Source: Bradyrhizobium sp. SRL28 (GTDB taxonomy: Bacteria; Pseudomonadota; Alphaproteobacteria; Rhizobiales; Xanthobacteraceae). Taken from it: a stretch of DNA of 64,000 nt. A model generated the notes under the pieces. That model had not been told where the DNA came from. It was given only the letters and a program-made list of their open reading frames with translations, and did no database searches. Shown piece after piece: positions 27,915 through 38,469 of the stretch (its first letter is position 1; each line of letters begins with the position of its first letter). Location of the stretch: contig NZ_JAHEAG010000003.1 in NCBI RefSeq assembly GCF_018596315.1, positions 558,001 through 622,000 of the forward strand, given 5' to 3'. The position numbers were made by a program, and so were the translations under genes.

Positions 27915-28463
27915 ATGAGAGAAGTCGATCGTCGAAGCAAATATGATCGCCGCGTCTTCCTGAAGGGCGCGGCCACGGCGGTGCCGGCCGTCGCGATCGC
28001 GACCAGCGCGGGCCTTACTGTCAGCGACGCCTGGGCCGACGACGCCACCACGCTGACGCCGGCGACGCTGAAGACGCTGGTGAAGGTCGCGCGCGACATC
28101 TATCCGCACGATTTCCTCGGCGACAGCTACTACATCGCCGCAATCAAGCCGTGGGACGGCAAGGCGGCGAAAGATCCGGACACAAAGGCGCTGATCAATG
28201 ACGGCGTCGCGCGCCTGGATCAGGAAGCCAACGATCGCCACAAGGTTCCCTATGCACAGGTACAGTGGGAAACCGACCGCGTGGCGCTGTTGCAACGCAT
28301 CGAGCCGACCCCCTTCTTCCAGAAGGTTCGCGGCGACCTCGTCGTCTCCCTCTACAATCAGAAAGAGCTCTGGCCGAAGTTCGGCTACGAGGGTTCCTCC
28401 GCCGAGCACGGCGGCTACATCCAGCGCGGCTTCGCCGACATCGACTGGCTCCCGAAGGCTTAA
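27915..28463 (+). CDS. Tat-exported small subunit, gluconate 2-dehydrogenase subunit 3-like
   Basis: The 182-residue protein begins with a twin-arginine signal (DRRVFLKGAATAVPAVAIA) and has the helical subunit 3 domain (TLKTLVKVARDIYPHDFLGD, FFQKVRGDLVVSLYNQKELWPKFGYEG). Small subunits of this type accompany GMC-family gluconate, sorbitol, fructose and glucose dehydrogenases and carry the folded flavoprotein through the Tat pore. The downstream GMC gene lacks its own signal, which supports this role. GGAGG lies just before the ATG. Confidence 0.88.
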   Translation: MREVDRRSKYDRRVFLKGAATAVPAVAIATSAGLTVSDAWADDATTLTPATLKTLVKVARDIYPHDFLGDSYYIAAIKPWDGKAAKDPDTKALINDGVARLDQEANDRHKVPYAQVQWETDRVALLQRIEPTPFFQKVRGDLVVSLYNQKELWPKFGYEGSSAEHGGYIQRGFADIDWLPKA

Positions 28464-28501
28464 AGCGCCGCGGGCAACGAACAGTCAGGGAGGAATTCAA
28501 C

Positions 28502-30070
28502 ATGGCAAAATTCGATCAGAATGACAGCGGCGTGGTCGTGATCGTCGGCTCCGGCGCGGGCGGCGGAACGCTTGGCAATGAGCTCGCGCAAAAGGGCGTC
28601 AAGGTCGTGATCCTTGAAGCCGGAGCGCGCATCGAGATGCAGGATTTCGTCAACGATGAGTGGGAGAGCTTTACCCAGCTCGCCTGGTCGGACATGCGCA
28701 CGACCTCCGGAAGCTGGCGTGTCGCCAAGGACTTCGCCAACCTGCCGGCCTGGATCGTCAAGGCGGTCGGCGGCTCTACGACGCATTGGGCCGGCGCCTC
28801 GCTGCGCTTCGACGAGCACGAGTTCAAGGCCAAGACCACCTACGGCAGCATCCCGGGCGCCAATCTGCAGGATTGGCCGATCACGCTCGCCGAAATGGAG
28901 CCGTGGTACGCCAAGGCCGAGGACAAGATGGGCGTCACCCGCACCAACGGCATTGCGGGGCTGCCCGGCAATAACAATTTCAAGGTAATGGAAGCCGGCG
29001 CCAAGAAGCTCGGCTACAAGTCCGTGCACACCGGCAACATGGCGATCAACAGCGCGCCACGCGACGGGCGCGGGGCCTGCCAGCAGATCGGCTTCTGCTT
29101 CCAGGGCTGCAAGTCGGGTGCGAAATGGTCGACGCTCTATACCGAGATCCCCCGGGGCGAGGCGACCGGAAATCTCGAAGTGCGCCCCAACAGCATGGCG
29201 ATCAAGATCGAGCACGACGCGTCCGGCAAGGTGACCGGCGTTGTCTATGCCGACCAGAGCGGCGCGATGCAGCGTCAGAAGGCGCGCGTGGTGGCGGTCG
29301 CGGGCAACTCGATCGAGAGCCCGCGGCTATTGCTCAACAGCGCCTCGACCATGTTCCCGGACGGCCTTGCCAACTCGTCCGGGCAGGTCGGCCGCAACTA
29401 TATGCGGCACATGACCGGCAGCGTGTACGCGGCGTTCGAGAAGTCGGTGCACATGTACCGCGGCACCACCATGGCCGGCATTATCAAAGACGAAGCCAAG
29501 AACGACCCCAAACGCGGTTTCGTCGGCGGCTATGAGATGGAGACGCTTTCGATCGGCGTGCCCTTCATGGCGGCGTTCCTGAATCCCGGCGCGTGGGGAC
29601 GCTCCTTCACGTCAGCGATGGAATCCTATCCGCGGATGGCCGGCATGTGGCTGGTCGGCGAGGACATGCCGCAGGAAACCAACCGCATCACGCTGGATCC
29701 GAAGGCCAAGGACAAGTTCGGCATGCCGGTGGCGAGCGTGCACTTCGACGATCATCCCAACGACGTCGCGATGCGCAATCACGCCTACAAGCAGGGGGCC
29801 GCCGTCTACGAGGCCGTCGGGGCCACCGTGACCTATCCGACGCCCCCCTACCCGAGCACGCATAACCTCGGCACGGTCAGGATGAGCGAAAAGCCTGGGG
29901 ATGGCGTGGTGAACAAGTTCGGCCAAGCCCACGACGTCAAGAACCTGTTCATCTCCGACGGCAGCCAGTTCACCAGTGGCGCGGCCTGCAATCCGACACT
30001 GACGATCGTCTCGCTGGCGATCCGGCAGGCGGACCACATCGCCGGCGCTATGCAGCGCAAGGAGATCTAA
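28502..30070 (+). CDS. GMC-family FAD-dependent dehydrogenase, catalytic subunit
   Basis: A 522-residue GMC oxidoreductase. The FAD-binding loop is VIVGSGAGGGTLGNELAQKG, followed by the ribose-binding Glu in VVILEAG, the second GMC segment GGSTTHWAGASLRF, and the C-terminal SDGSQFTSGAACNPTLTI. Cys193, Cys199 and Cys203 (GACQQIGFCFQGC) give C-x5-C-x3-C, resembling the cysteine cluster of FAD-glucose/fructose dehydrogenases that carry an iron-sulfur centre. No signal peptide is present; export with the Tat subunit is likely. ATG 28502 follows GGAGGAATT. The natural substrate (sugar, polyol or aldehyde) is not evident. A strong terminator follows. Confidence 0.9.
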   Translation: MAKFDQNDSGVVVIVGSGAGGGTLGNELAQKGVKVVILEAGARIEMQDFVNDEWESFTQLAWSDMRTTSGSWRVAKDFANLPAWIVKAVGGSTTHWAGASLRFDEHEFKAKTTYGSIPGANLQDWPITLAEMEPWYAKAEDKMGVTRTNGIAGLPGNNNFKVMEAGAKKLGYKSVHTGNMAINSAPRDGRGACQQIGFCFQGCKSGAKWSTLYTEIPRGEATGNLEVRPNSMAIKIEHDASGKVTGVVYADQSGAMQRQKARVVAVAGNSIESPRLLLNSASTMFPDGLANSSGQVGRNYMRHMTGSVYAAFEKSVHMYRGTTMAGIIKDEAKNDPKRGFVGGYEMETLSIGVPFMAAFLNPGAWGRSFTSAMESYPRMAGMWLVGEDMPQETNRITLDPKAKDKFGMPVASVHFDDHPNDVAMRNHAYKQGAAVYEAVGATVTYPTPPYPSTHNLGTVRMSEKPGDGVVNKFGQAHDVKNLFISDGSQFTSGAACNPTLTIVSLAIRQADHIAGAMQRKEI

Positions 30071-30083
30071 TTCCCGCAAACGG

Positions 30084-30123
30084 AAGCGGCTCGGTCCGGG
30101 ATGGACCGAGCCGCTTTTTTCTT
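30084..30123 (+). terminator. Rho-independent terminator of the dehydrogenase operon
   Basis: A perfect stem AAGCGGCTCGGTCC/GGACCGAGCCGCTT with a five-base loop is followed by a T-run, 13 bases after the GMC stop. Confidence 0.95.
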
Positions 30124-30139
30124 TCAGATCGGACGGAAA

Positions 30140-30457
30140 CTATTCGGCGGCGTCGAGAATGACGGGGGCGCTGCCACGAAACTCCGGCACGACGACTGCG
30201 CTCTTGGCGCGATAGATCAGGCAGGAACAGCGCAGCAGCGAGGCGAAATTCTTGACCTCGCCATGGTGGTCGAGGACCTCGTCGTGCAGCGTGGTGAGGA
30301 ACTTTGCGAGGCTCATCCCCTCCTTCGCCGCGATCTCCTCCAGCGTGTCCCAGAACGATATTTCCAGCCGGATCGAGGTGGAATGGCCGCCCATCCGCAG
30401 CGACCGGGTCTGCGATTCATAGTCGCGTTGAGGCTGGTGCGCGAACAGGTGGCACAT
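30140..30457 (-). CDS. Ribbon-helix-helix domain protein
   Basis: A 105-residue protein with an RHH_4-like domain: STSIRLEISFWDTLEEIAAKEGMSLAKFLTTLHDEV. The short strand SIRLE followed by two helices is the DNA-contacting ribbon-helix-helix layout. The C-terminal half (FASLLRCSCLIYRAKS) is conserved in alphaproteobacterial homologues that I recall. GGAGGAA precedes ATG 30457. It stands alone, convergent with the GMC operon, so a target is not evident. Probable DNA-binding regulator; it is not a recognisable toxin-antitoxin pair because no partner gene is adjacent. Confidence 0.8.
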   Translation of the reverse strand: MCHLFAHQPQRDYESQTRSLRMGGHSTSIRLEISFWDTLEEIAAKEGMSLAKFLTTLHDEVLDHHGEVKNFASLLRCSCLIYRAKSAVVVPEFRGSAPVILDAAE

Positions 30458-30680
30458 GGGGTTCCTCCGGTCAGATTATAATTTTTCTAAACGATATACC
30501 TGACCACGCGACCTCACAATCCCAAGTCACGGTGACCGGCCGAGAGCGAACCTCAGCATCTTCAAGGCGATAGTCTGCCTTCATCCCCAGCCGGGCATTG
30601 TTTCGGCTTCTTCCCATGCATTTGCCACCCCGGCCGCCTAGAATGGCGGTTCAACCTCGAATCGACGCTCAAGCCCGCCC

Positions 30681-32486
30681 ATGCCCGTCCGCCAGCTCCC
30701 CGAACAGGTCGTCAACCGCATCGCCGCTGGCGAGGTGGTCGAACGTCCCGCGAGCGTCGTGAAGGAACTGGTCGAAAACGCCATCGACGCCGGTGCCAGC
30801 CGCGTTGACATCTTCACCGATGGCGGCGGCAGGCGGCGGATCGGCATCACCGACGACGGTAGCGGTATGACATCAGCCGACCTCGCGCTCGCCGTCGACC
30901 GCCACGCCACATCCAAGCTCGACGACGAGGATTTGCTGCGCATTCGCACGCTGGGGTTCCGCGGCGAGGCCCTGCCCTCGATCGGCGCGGTGGCGCGGCT
31001 CGGCATCACCACGCGCCACGCCAGCGAGCCGCACGCTTGGTCGCTGTCGGTCGAAGGCGGTGCAAAATCGCAGATCATGCCGGCCGCGCTGTCGCAAGGC
31101 ACCCGCGTCGAGGTCAACGATCTCTTTTACGCGACACCTGCCCGGCTAAAGTTCCTCAAAACCGACCGCACCGAGGCCGAAGCGATCCGCGAAGTGGTGC
31201 GGCGGCTGGCGATGGCGCGGCCCGATATCGCCTTCACGCTCGCCGGCGAAGAACGCGCGCCAGTGACCTGGGCCGCGGCGCTGCCCGGCGCAGCGGGCCG
31301 GCTGACGCGGCTCGGCGATATCCTGGGCAGCGATTTCCGTTCGAGCGCCATCGAAGTACGCGCCGAGCGCGAAAGCGTCGTGGTCGAGGGCTTTGCCGCA
31401 GCGCCGTCGCTGACCCGCGCAAACGCGCTCGGGCAATATCTTTTCGTCAACGGCCGCCCGGTGCGCGACAAGCTTATCCTGGGCGCGGTGCGCGCGGCCT
31501 ATTCGGATTACCTGCCGCGCGACCGTCATCCTGTCGTGGCGCTGTTCGTGACGCTGGAGCCGCAGGAGGTGGACGCCAACGTGCACCCAGCCAAGACCGA
31601 GGTGCGCTTCCGCAACGCCGGCCTCGTCCGCGCGCTGATCGTGCATGCACTGAAAGACGGCCTCGCCCGCGAGGGCCGGCGTACCGCCGCCAATACCGAC
31701 GGCGCGGCGCTGTCGGCGTTTCGCCCGTCCTTCACGCCGCGTCCGACCAACTGGGACTGGCGCAGTTCGCCGGCCTATCCGGTCGGGCCTGCGCCCTCGT
31801 TCGCAGGCGCAGCCGCACTTGCCGAAACCGGGCAAGCCGCCTTCGACGTCGGCGCGCCGACCGCCGACGTGCGCTTCGAGGCGCAGCCCTCTGCCGACCT
31901 GCTCGACCGCCCGCTGGGCGCGGCGCGGACGCAGATCCACGAAACCTACATCGTCTCGCAGACCCGCGATGGACTCATCGTCGTGGACCAGCACGCCGCG
32001 CATGAGCGCATTGTCTATGAGAAGCTGAAGGCGTCGCTGGCGAAGAATGGCGTGCAGCGGCAGATATTGCTGATCCCCGAGATCGTCGAGCTGGATGAGG
32101 CCACCGTCGAAAAACTGCTCGCGCGTGCCGATGAACTGGCATCGTTTGGATTGGCAATCGAATCCTTCGGCCCCGGCGCGGTAGCGGTACGCGAGACGCC
32201 GTCGCTGCTCGGCAAGACCAACGCGGCAGGGTTGCTACGCGATCTCGCCGAGCACATGGCCGAATGGGACGAGGCGCTGCCGCTGGAGCGGCGTTTGATG
32301 CACGTCGCGGCCACCATGGCCTGCCACGGCTCGGTCCGCGCCGGCCGCCGCCTCAAGCCGGAGGAAATGAACGCGCTTCTGCGCGAGATGGAAGACACGC
32401 CGAATTCCGGCCAGTGCAACCACGGCCGGCCGACGTATGTGGAATTGAAGCTGAGCGATATCGAGAAGCTGTTCGGGCGGCGATAA
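30681..32486 (+). CDS. mutL: DNA mismatch repair protein MutL
   Basis: MutL couples MutS mismatch recognition to strand incision. The 601-residue protein has the GHKL ATPase motifs: ENAIDAGASR, ITDDGSGM, ATSKL and LGFRGEALPSIGAVA, plus the transducer segment FVNGRPVRDKL. The C-terminal domain contains DQHAAHERIVYE, which fits the endonuclease metal motif DQHA(X)2E(X)4E. This protein is therefore a nicking MutL, as expected in bacteria without MutH. About 100 variable linker residues separate the two parts. It is followed by a palindromic repeat and the convergent rsmD gene. Confidence 0.96.
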   Translation: MPVRQLPEQVVNRIAAGEVVERPASVVKELVENAIDAGASRVDIFTDGGGRRRIGITDDGSGMTSADLALAVDRHATSKLDDEDLLRIRTLGFRGEALPSIGAVARLGITTRHASEPHAWSLSVEGGAKSQIMPAALSQGTRVEVNDLFYATPARLKFLKTDRTEAEAIREVVRRLAMARPDIAFTLAGEERAPVTWAAALPGAAGRLTRLGDILGSDFRSSAIEVRAERESVVVEGFAAAPSLTRANALGQYLFVNGRPVRDKLILGAVRAAYSDYLPRDRHPVVALFVTLEPQEVDANVHPAKTEVRFRNAGLVRALIVHALKDGLAREGRRTAANTDGAALSAFRPSFTPRPTNWDWRSSPAYPVGPAPSFAGAAALAETGQAAFDVGAPTADVRFEAQPSADLLDRPLGAARTQIHETYIVSQTRDGLIVVDQHAAHERIVYEKLKASLAKNGVQRQILLIPEIVELDEATVEKLLARADELASFGLAIESFGPGAVAVRETPSLLGKTNAAGLLRDLAEHMAEWDEALPLERRLMHVAATMACHGSVRAGRRLKPEEMNALLREMEDTPNSGQCNHGRPTYVELKLSDIEKLFGRR

Positions 32487-32492
32487 GGAATC

Positions 32493-32569
32493 GTAGGGTG
32501 GGTTAGCCGAAGGCGTAACCCACCAATGCTTGCGAGATCGGCGGATTACGCTGCGCTAATCCGCCCTAC
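32493..32569. repeat. Palindromic repeat pair, family D, overlapping the rsmD 3' end
   Basis: Two hairpins lie side by side: GTAGGGTGGGTTAGCC with GGCGTAACCCACC, and GGCGGATTACGCTGCG with CTAATCCGCCCTAC. The second encodes the last seven residues and the stop of rsmD on the reverse strand. Related copies with GTAGGGTGGGC arms lie at 38280-38367 and 50817-50889. Confidence 0.85.
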
Positions 32570-33118
32570 AAATTTCAAAAATACAAACTCCGTATCGTCA
32601 TACGCCCGTCGCTCCAGCTCCTCGAAACCTTCGGGCGCGGCGAACGCCGCCGCCTTCGCCTCCTCCACCACCAGCAACGCGCCCGGCGTCAGCCAGCCGC
32701 CATCGCGCAGCGAGGCAAGCGCCTTCTCCGCAAGTCCCTTGCCATAGGGCGGATCGAGAAACGCCAGCGAGAACGGCTCAACCGGATGCGCCGGGCCGAG
32801 ATTGGTGGCATCGCGGCGATAGACTTTCGTCACGCCGCCAAGGCCGAGCGCCTCGACATTGTTGCGCAACAGCGCACGCGCTTCCGCGCCGTTGTCGACG
32901 AACAGCGTGAAAAGAGCCCCGCGCGATACCGCTTCGATGCCAAGCGCGCCGGTGCCGGCGAACAGGTCGAGCACGCGCGCGCCTTCGATCGGGTCGTCAT
33001 AGGCGTGGACAAGAATGTTGAACACGGATTCGCGCAAACGATCCGCCGTCGGGCGAATCTCCCGCGAAGAGGGCGAGGCCAGATTACGGCCCTTCAATCG
33101 TCCACCGACGACGCGCAT
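32546..33118 (-). CDS. rsmD: 16S rRNA (guanine966-N2)-methyltransferase RsmD
   Basis: RsmD methylates G966 of 16S rRNA during 30S assembly. The 190-residue protein shows MRVVGGRLKGRNLASP, RPTADRLRESVFNIL, the SAM loop VLDLFAGTGALGIEA and the catalytic DPPYGKGLAEKAL. These are standard for the family. The last residues (VGRISAA) come from a palindromic repeat rather than conserved sequence. It follows rluB by seven bases on the same strand, a common pairing of ribosomal RNA modification genes. Confidence 0.95.
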   Translation of the reverse strand: MRVVGGRLKGRNLASPSSREIRPTADRLRESVFNILVHAYDDPIEGARVLDLFAGTGALGIEAVSRGALFTLFVDNGAEARALLRNNVEALGLGGVTKVYRRDATNLGPAHPVEPFSLAFLDPPYGKGLAEKALASLRDGGWLTPGALLVVEEAKAAAFAAPEGFEELERRAYDDTEFVFLKFVGRISAA

Positions 33119-33125
33119 CGGCCAG

Positions 33126-35249
<2,124 letters not shown>

Positions 35250-35402
35250 GAATGGTCTCTCGGGTACAGATGAAATGGCTATCAGGCGGATGCGGATAGG
35301 CTGTCAAAGCGGTAACGCGCGCGCACTTCGCTCAAGGCGCATTCTCACGCAAAACCGGCATCCACGTTTGCTGAAGGCGCAGCTAGTAGCAGGTTTCTTC
35401 CG

Positions 35403-35861
35403 ATGATACGAGGCATGACTGCCCCTTCTTTCATGGATTTGGCGCTGAAAACGGCCGAAAACGCCGGAAAAGCCGGCGAAGTTCCGATCGGGTGCGTCAT
35501 CGTCAGGGATTACGAGGTCATCGCCGCGGCGGGCAACCGGACGCTGACCGACCGCGATCCGACCGCGCACGCCGAGATCCTGGCGATCCGGCAGGCGGCC
35601 GAGGCCATCGGCACCGAGCGGCTGGTCGATTGCGACCTCTACGTCACCCTGGAGCCCTGCACCATGTGCGCCGGCGCGATCTCGTTCGCCCGGATCCGGC
35701 GGCTCTATTACGGCGCAGCCGATCCCAAGGGCGGCGCGGTGGATTCCGGCGTGCGGTTCTTTGCGCAGCCAACCTGCCACCACGTGCCGGAGGTTTATTC
35801 CGCGGTCGGGGAGACCGAAGCGGCGACGCTGCTCAAGGAGTTTTTCAAGGTGAGGCGGTAG
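35403..35861 (+). CDS. tadA: tRNA-specific adenosine deaminase TadA
   Basis: TadA converts A34 to inosine in tRNA-Arg(ACG). The 152-residue protein has the zinc cytidine-deaminase-fold motifs TAHAEILAIRQA (His ligand and proton-shuttling Glu) and LEPCTMCAGAI (two Cys ligands), with GEVPIGCVIV upstream and GGAVDSGVRFF after. A second ATG lies at 35415, which would remove four residues. It is divergent from rluB and followed by a palindromic repeat. A guanine deaminase is the main alternative, but the motif spacing favours TadA. Confidence 0.93.
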   Translation: MIRGMTAPSFMDLALKTAENAGKAGEVPIGCVIVRDYEVIAAAGNRTLTDRDPTAHAEILAIRQAAEAIGTERLVDCDLYVTLEPCTMCAGAISFARIRRLYYGAADPKGGAVDSGVRFFAQPTCHHVPEVYSAVGETEAATLLKEFFKVRR

Positions 35862-35884
35862 GCGATCGGCGCCGCCAAACACTC

Positions 35885-35989
35885 CACTGTCATCATCCGC
35901 GAAGGCGGATGATCCAGTATTCCAGAGACGATAGTGATTGACCGGGAGGCCGCGGCGTACTGGATACCCGCCTTCGCGGGTATGACGAG
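35885..35989. repeat. Palindromic repeat, family C copy 1
   Basis: Starts CACTGTCATCATCCGCGAAG with the arm ATCCGC/GCGGAT, then GATCCAGTATTCCAGAGACG. It ends with GTACTGGATACCCGCCTTCG and CGGGTATGACGAG. The inner GATCCAGTATTCCAGAGAC and CGGCGTACTGGAT modules recur at 49321-49438 and 60794-60955. It lies between tadA and the convergent dehalogenase gene. Confidence 0.85.
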
Positions 35990-36012
35990 TTGGGCCCATC
36001 CGAGCTACGAAC

Positions 36013-36918
36013 TCATGTCGCCAGGAAAAACTCCCGCAACAACTTCGCCGTCGCTTCCGGATTTTCCTCCGTCAGAAAATGCCCGGAATCCACCGGCGCT
36101 CCCCTGACATTCGTCGCCCATTTCTTCCACGTATCGAGCGGCGTCGCAGCCGCGCTCGCAACACCGGCATCGCCCCACAGCGCCAGCATCGGGATCGTGA
36201 TCTTTTTACCGGCATCGAAATCCGCCTTGTCGATCTCGTAGTCGGCATAGGCGCCGGCGCGGTAGTCTTCGCACATCGCGTGTATACGGGCGGGATCACG
36301 GAATGGCGCCAGATAATGGTCCAGCGCGCGCGGATCGATAGCGTCCAGCGTCTTCGACTTGGTCTGGCTCGCCATCTTCCACTTGAGGAAGAACTCTCCA
36401 TTGCTGGCGACCAGCGTTTCCGGCAGCGGATGGGGCTGCGCCAGAAACGCCCAATGATAGATCTTCAGCGCAGAGAGCCGGTTCATCTTCTCCCAATAAT
36501 CATAGGTCGGTGCAATATCGAGCACGGCGAGCTTCGACAGCCGGCCCGGATGATCGAGCGCCAGCCGGTACGACACACGCCCGCCGCGGTCGTGACCGGC
36601 GAGCGCGAAATGCACATGGCCGAGCTGCTCCATCGCCTCCACCATGACCTTCGCCATCGCGCGCTTGGTGTAGGGCGTGTGGTTGTCGTCGCTGCGCGGC
36701 ATGTCCGACCAGCCATAGCCCGGCAGATCGGCAATGATCAGCGTGAACTGGTCTGCAAGCTGCGGCGCAACCGGGTGCCACATCACATGCGTGGACGAGA
36801 ATCCGTGCAGCAGCAACAACGGCGGCCCCTTGCCGCCGACGCGGGCAAAGATGCGGCCCGACGAGGTGTTGATCCATTCGGAGGCGTATCCGGGAAACAG
36901 ATCGGCAAGATCGGACAT
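36013..36918 (-). CDS. Haloacetate (fluoroacetate) dehalogenase-type alpha/beta hydrolase
   Basis: A 301-residue alpha/beta hydrolase that matches fluoroacetate dehalogenases residue for residue at the active site. The nucleophile Asp110 and carboxylate-binding Arg111 and Arg114 lie in AGHDRGGR. Acid Asp134 is in AVLDIAPT, His155 and Trp156 in [14 protein letters not shown], Tyr219 in CEDYRAG, and His280 in VDSGHF. These numbers equal those I recall for Rhodopseudomonas palustris RPA1163, where His155, Trp156 and Tyr219 hold the halide. The expected reaction is haloacetate to glycolate plus halide. ATG 36918 follows AAAGGAG. It is divergent from an acyl-CoA dehydrogenase gene. Confidence 0.85.
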   Translation of the reverse strand: MSDLADLFPGYASEWINTSSGRIFARVGGKGPPLLLLHGFSSTHVMWHPVAPQLADQFTLIIADLPGYGWSDMPRSDDNHTPYTKRAMAKVMVEAMEQLGHVHFALAGHDRGGRVSYRLALDHPGRLSKLAVLDIAPTYDYWEKMNRLSALKIYHWAFLAQPHPLPETLVASNGEFFLKWKMASQTKSKTLDAIDPRALDHYLAPFRDPARIHAMCEDYRAGAYADYEIDKADFDAGKKITIPMLALWGDAGVASAAATPLDTWKKWATNVRGAPVDSGHFLTEENPEATAKLLREFFLAT

Positions 36919-37042
36919 GGACGCTCCTTTGGCGGCCGTGGCTGTTGCTTCAAACTTTGTTTGCCGTTGCCGCTGGTGAAACGCAGGTTTATGCCATTCC
37001 TCAAGCCCGACCAACAGGAACAAGAACCGAGGAAACCGTTAG

Positions 37043-38275
37043 ATGTCGATCGATTTCGAAATCCCGGCCGAAGCCAAGGCGATCCGCGAAAAAGTCCGCC
37101 AATGGGTGCACGACGAATGCATCCCCGCGGAGAAGGAACTCGACACCAAGCCGCTTGCCGAAGTGCTCGGCCCGCTCCGGGCCAAGGCCCGTGCGCGCGG
37201 CCTGTGGTGCCCGTGGGTGCCGAAGGAATATGGCGGCATGGGCCTCGGTCCGCTGGCCAACGCGCTGGTGCAGATGGAGCTCGGCGAGAGCATGCTCGGC
37301 GCGCTGTCGATGAATACGCAAGGGCCCGACGACGCCTCGATGATGACGATCCTTGCCCACGGCACGGAATATCAGAAGGAGAAGTTCCTCAAACCCCTGC
37401 TCAACGGCGACAAGCGCATCTGTTTCTCGATGACCGAGAAAGCCGCCGGCGCCGACGCCACCGGCATGCAGACCACGGCGGTGAAGGACGGCAACGAGAA
37501 CTACATCCTCAACGGCGAGAAGTGGTTCTCCTCCTCCGCCAGCGTCGCCGACATGGCGCTGGTGATGGCCAAGACCGATCCAAACGCGCCGCGTCACAAG
37601 CAGTATTCGACCTTCCTCGTCGAGCTGCCGAACCCCGGCTACAAGATCAAGCGCAACGTCGCGAACATGGCGATCGAGGGACCGCATGACGACGTCCTGC
37701 ACGGCGGCCACTCCGAAATCGAGATCAGGGATCTGAAGGTGCCGGCCGACAATCTGGTCGGCGGCGAAGGCAACGGTTTTGCCATGGGCCAGCACCGCCT
37801 CGCCTATGGCCGCCTGCGTCACGGCATGCACAACGTCGCCAAGGCGCAACGCGCGCTCGACATGGCCGTTGCCCATGTCACCAAGCGCTCGACATTCGGC
37901 ACATTGCTCGCCGACCGGCAGGCCGTGCAGTTCATGCTCGCCGATTGCGCCAGCGAACTCTATATCGGCCGCCTCATGCTGCTCCATATCGCCTACAAGG
38001 CGGAGAAGGGCCTCGATATCAGGCAGGAGAACTCGATCGCAAAGATCTTTCATGCGCACATGGTGCACAAGGTGATCGACACCGCGATCCAGCTCCACGG
38101 CGCGCTCGGCTTCAGCCAGGATACGCCGCTGGCGAAGTGGTACACCCAGGTGCGCGCGCAGCGGCTGGTCGACGGTCCGGACGAAGTGCACAAGTGGCGG
38201 ATCGGCAAGAACGTCATCAAGGCGTTCCGCGAGCATGGCACGACCGCGAGTGCGGCTGGTGGGGATTTGCTCTGA
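37043..38275 (+). CDS. Acyl-CoA dehydrogenase, ACAD10/11-like
   Basis: A 410-residue FAD-dependent acyl-CoA dehydrogenase. Typical parts are GLWCPWVPKEYGGMGLGPL in the N-terminal helical domain, the flavin-contact strand ICFSMTEKAAGADATGM, the beta-domain LNGEKWFSSSA, and C-terminal AIQLHGALGFSQDTPLAKW. The end region reads RLVDGPDEVHKWRIGK. The GPDEVH form is characteristic of ACAD10/11-type enzymes, where an Asp replaces the usual EGT-context catalytic Glu. These enzymes prefer branched or hydroxylated chains in studied examples. No APH kinase domain or other beta-oxidation gene is adjacent. Confidence 0.88.
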   Translation: MSIDFEIPAEAKAIREKVRQWVHDECIPAEKELDTKPLAEVLGPLRAKARARGLWCPWVPKEYGGMGLGPLANALVQMELGESMLGALSMNTQGPDDASMMTILAHGTEYQKEKFLKPLLNGDKRICFSMTEKAAGADATGMQTTAVKDGNENYILNGEKWFSSSASVADMALVMAKTDPNAPRHKQYSTFLVELPNPGYKIKRNVANMAIEGPHDDVLHGGHSEIEIRDLKVPADNLVGGEGNGFAMGQHRLAYGRLRHGMHNVAKAQRALDMAVAHVTKRSTFGTLLADRQAVQFMLADCASELYIGRLMLLHIAYKAEKGLDIRQENSIAKIFHAHMVHKVIDTAIQLHGALGFSQDTPLAKWYTQVRAQRLVDGPDEVHKWRIGKNVIKAFREHGTTASAAGGDLL

Positions 38276-38279
38276 TTGC

Positions 38280-38367
38280 GTAGGGTGGGCAAAGGCGCGA
38301 AGCGCTGTGCCCACCGTTGCGGACTGAGATCGCAATGGTGGGCACGCTTCGCTTTGCCCACCCTGCG
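38280..38367. repeat. Palindromic repeat, family D
   Basis: GTAGGGTGGGCAAAGGCGCG with GCTGTGCCCACC, a short spacer, then GGTGGGCACGCTTCGC with TTTGCCCACCCTGCG. Two hairpins are arranged as a larger palindrome, directly after the acyl-CoA dehydrogenase stop. It belongs with copies at 32493 and 50817. Confidence 0.85.
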
Positions 38368-38380
38368 CGACTGCTGCCAT

Positions 38381-38460
38381 CGTCATTGCGAGCGCAGCGA
38401 AGCAATCCATCGCACGGCACAACGGATAGATGGATTGCTTCGCTGCGCTCGCAATGACGG
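38381..38460. repeat. Palindromic repeat, family B copy 1
   Basis: CGTCATTGCGAGCGCAGCGA at the left end is mirrored by CGCTGCGCTCGCAATGACGG at the right, with CAATCCAT/ATGGATTG inside. The same element, slightly changed, occurs at 49219-49294. It separates the convergent acyl-CoA dehydrogenase and purD genes. Confidence 0.9.
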
Positions 38461-38469
38461 AGGAAGCGG

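Noticed and set aside
28265..28501. 79-codon N-terminal extension of the GMC dehydrogenase frame
   Set aside because: It overlaps the small-subunit gene out of frame. GGAGGAATT just before ATG 28502 and the FAD-binding loop directly after it fix the start.
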